Below, piece by piece: positions 31,511 to 32,622 of a DNA stretch of 32,622 nt. The stretch covers positions 1 through 32,622 of the forward strand of contig CAZRXM010000006.1 in the NCBI GenBank assembly GCA_964604045.1, in the 5' to 3' direction. The notes below the pieces were generated by a model. The model was not told the origin of the DNA and did not search any database. It was given only the letters and a program-made list of their open reading frames with translations. The translations under genes and the position numbers were made by a program. Source of the stretch: DRVP01 sp964604045. Its GTDB lineage: Archaea > Thermoproteota > Bathyarchaeia > Bathyarchaeales > Bathycorpusculaceae. Numbering within the stretch: position 1 is the first letter of the stretch; each line of letters begins with the position of its first letter.

Positions 31511-32155
31511 TTATAACCCTTCCTTTACCTCGTTTCCCAACGCCTTCATCAGGAACCTGAAAACTGAAAACGCTGCGCCGCGGTCCGCCCTAAAACCTGT
31601 AGTCGCACCTAGGAGACAAATTCCATCTAAACCGTGTTCCTTCGCCATGCCAAGCATCAATCCTGTAGCGCCTACAATTCTTCCCTTCGCATATAAAACT
31701 GCACCCCTTTCCATGAACTCAACAGCCAGCCTCGATGATGTCGCAGCTACATAAACGTGCCCGGTGTCCTCGGCTGAAGGAACCCCTCCTAGCGTTATTA
31801 TCATGGAGCAGTCGTATCTACGGATGAAATTTAGCACTTCGCTGCAAAGTTCGTAGTGGGCAACCACGTCTTCAAAGGATGGCTGCGTGTCACCCGTCAT
31901 AATGATAAAGTCGTTTTTCTCCATAGGGGCTGCATAAAACTCATATTTGGGCAAACGGCAAACCCCGTCAGAACCAACAGAAACGTAATCAGGAAAATAT
32001 GGCGAATACATTTCGGCAAAGGGCTTAGCCCCACAAAACTTTATGAGAAGATGTGCTGCAATTTTTCCAACATTGCCAAACCCAGGCAGCCCTTGAACAA
32101 AAATAGGCTTCTCAAGCATAGGAGAGAAGAGCTCACGGAAATACGGCTTATCCAT
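31511..32155 (-). CDS. PAC2 family protein (proteasome assembly chaperone-like)
   Basis: 214 residues starting MDKPYFRELF. The PAC2 pattern is clear: PIFVQGLPGFGNVGKIAAHLL near 17-37, FIIMTGDTQPSFEDVVAHYE near 81-100, MIITLGGVPSAEDTGHVYVAATS near 116-138, and the closing GATGLMLGMAKEHGLDGICLLGATTGF with the conserved glycines. Archaeal members are homologous to proteasome assembly chaperone 2; their role is not established. The frame runs up to 32254, against the tRNA gene, but the family start and a TTTATT near 32191-32196 favour 32155. Confidence 0.85.
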   Translation of the reverse strand: MDKPYFRELFSPMLEKPIFVQGLPGFGNVGKIAAHLLIKFCGAKPFAEMYSPYFPDYVSVGSDGVCRLPKYEFYAAPMEKNDFIIMTGDTQPSFEDVVAHYELCSEVLNFIRRYDCSMIITLGGVPSAEDTGHVYVAATSSRLAVEFMERGAVLYAKGRIVGATGLMLGMAKEHGLDGICLLGATTGFRADRGAAFSVFRFLMKALGNEVKEGL

Positions 32156-32224
32156 AGATCCCGCCAACCTTCTTCTAAAACAGCCAAGAGAATAAATGTT
32201 TACTGGATCAAGTACCCTAAAAGG

Positions 32225-32231
32225 ATTTAAG
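32225..32231 (+). promoter_or_regulatory. TATA box for tRNA-iMet
   Basis: ATTTAAG is centred 27 bases before the tRNA 5' end, the standard archaeal spacing. Confidence 0.45.
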
Positions 32232-32254
32232 AAAGTTTGCTTCAGCATACACAT

Positions 32255-32333
32255 AGCGGGGTGGGGTAGCCAGGATTAACCCGCTGGGCTCATAACCCAG
32301 AGATCGGTCGTTCAAATCGACCCCCCGCTACCA
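32255..32333 (+). tRNA. Initiator tRNA-Met (anticodon CAT), CCA encoded
   Basis: The full cloverleaf can be drawn: acceptor AGCGGGG/CCCCGCT, D stem GGGT/ACCC, anticodon stem CTGGG/CCCAG with loop CTCATAA (anticodon CAT), and T stem GGTCG/CGACC with loop TTCAAAT. The A1-U72 pair and the three G-C pairs at the bottom of the anticodon stem are archaeal initiator features. No intron is present. The mature 76 nt end at 32330 and CCA is encoded at 32331-32333. Confidence 0.95.
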
Positions 32334-32597
32334 TTTCTTGTGAGTAAACGAGGTATGTTATTCAGGAGTTAGGGAGAAGGGGGTATAAGGGGTCCATTCA
32401 AAGAGTTTATGGGTTCAACTGCTACGGAATATGGAGTCTCGTATTAAACTTAGGGGAAGTATCTTGCAGAGTTTGAGGGTTAAGGCTTGATTGAGATTTC
32501 TGGGCAATACCCATAACCTAAAATGTAGTTTTGTATATCTAATGTTACACATGAAACATCTTGAATAGAAATTTTACAGTAAACCCTAACTCAAACT
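32334..32597. other. Intergenic stretch after tRNA-iMet
   Basis: 264 bases with no supported gene on either strand. It is AT-rich to the right, with TTGTATATC near 32531-32539 and AATTTTACA at 32570-32578; the second is a plausible promoter element for a gene starting at 32598. I see no repeat or hairpin of note. Confidence 0.5.
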
Positions 32598-32622
32598 ATG
32601 GCTAAAGTCTATTTCAAAATGG
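32598..32622 (+). CDS. Possible start of a gene running off the right edge
   Basis: ATG GCT AAA GTC TAT TTC AAA ATG G gives MAKVYFKM and is open to the window edge. A TATA-like AATTTTACA lies about 24 bases upstream, as for a leaderless gene. Eight residues are too few to name a family. Confidence 0.3.

Noticed and set aside
32255..32333. Intron in the tRNA-iMet gene
   Set aside because: The anticodon arm is uninterrupted and the cloverleaf is complete in 76 bases.
1..32622. CRISPR array, insertion sequence or prophage
   Set aside because: No regularly spaced direct repeats, transposase or integrase motifs, or phage structural genes were seen.

Overview
The window reads as a stretch of an archaeal chromosome, most likely from the TACK group and perhaps Bathyarchaeia. 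That assignment is an inference from gene content: ribosomal protein eS26, aEF-1beta, Cdc48, FEN1 with a PCNA-binding tail, Trm5, TruD, Pth2, archaeal-type SAM synthetase, a GPN-loop GTPase, a PAC2 protein, an initiator tRNA with encoded CCA, and TATA boxes about 27-35 bases before many start codons. GTG and TTG starts are common. Genes are densely packed on both strands. There is no CRISPR array, transposase or phage module.

Layout. 1-2.1 kb: DUF1805 (cut by the window edge), a CDP-alcohol phosphotransferase, eS26 and a DUF4438 protein. 2.3-4.3 kb: an intact CBS/zinc-ribbon gene followed by a badly decayed multi-CBS gene. 4.3-6.8 kb: trm5, DUF371, and a winged-helix protein fused to an S-layer-like region with an EF-hand. 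6.9-9.0 kb: a tandem pair of MetE-like genes. 9.2-11.8 kb: glmS and an interrupted pcm. 11.8-14.3 kb: tryptophanase and fen on the minus strand. 14.5-20.5 kb: a plus-strand information-processing run (Zn-ribbon, EF-1beta, cdc48, small winged helix, geranylgeranyl-reductase-like, pth2, truD). 20.5-24.7 kb: DHH phosphoesterase and HTH-CBS regulator, divergent from SAM synthetase, then a small membrane protein and DUF4443. 24.7-32.2 kb: a minus-strand run (GPN GTPase, exported transglutaminase-like protein, CinA-N-like protein, Zn-ribbon, two radical SAM enzymes, a frameshifted ArsR-type regulator, an orphan regulator-like gene, a small membrane protein, PAC2). The right end has tRNA-iMet and possibly the first codons of another gene.

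The most striking observation is in pcm (L-isoaspartyl methyltransferase). The reading frame is broken by 34 bases exactly between the conserved ...SAPH and MVAIM... blocks. The flanks fold into the geometry of an archaeal bulge-helix-bulge splice motif: a 9-bp inner helix, a 3-nt ACA bulge, a 4-bp CGCC/GGCG central helix, and a 3-nt AAA bulge. Cutting after the second base of each bulge removes 34 nt and restores GCG CCA CAC ATG GTA, a perfect family sequence. This is a candidate protein-coding archaeal intron. Secondary points are the amber-punctuated CBS pseudogene, a one-base frameshift in an A7 run of the ArsR gene upstream of amrS, and a candidate C/D-box RNA near 31.2 kb.

Functional threads: methyl/SAM metabolism (MetE pair, SAM synthetase, HTH-CBS regulator, two radical SAM enzymes, Trm5, Pcm) and translation/tRNA functions (eS26, EF-1beta, Trm5, TruD, Pth2, tRNA-iMet).
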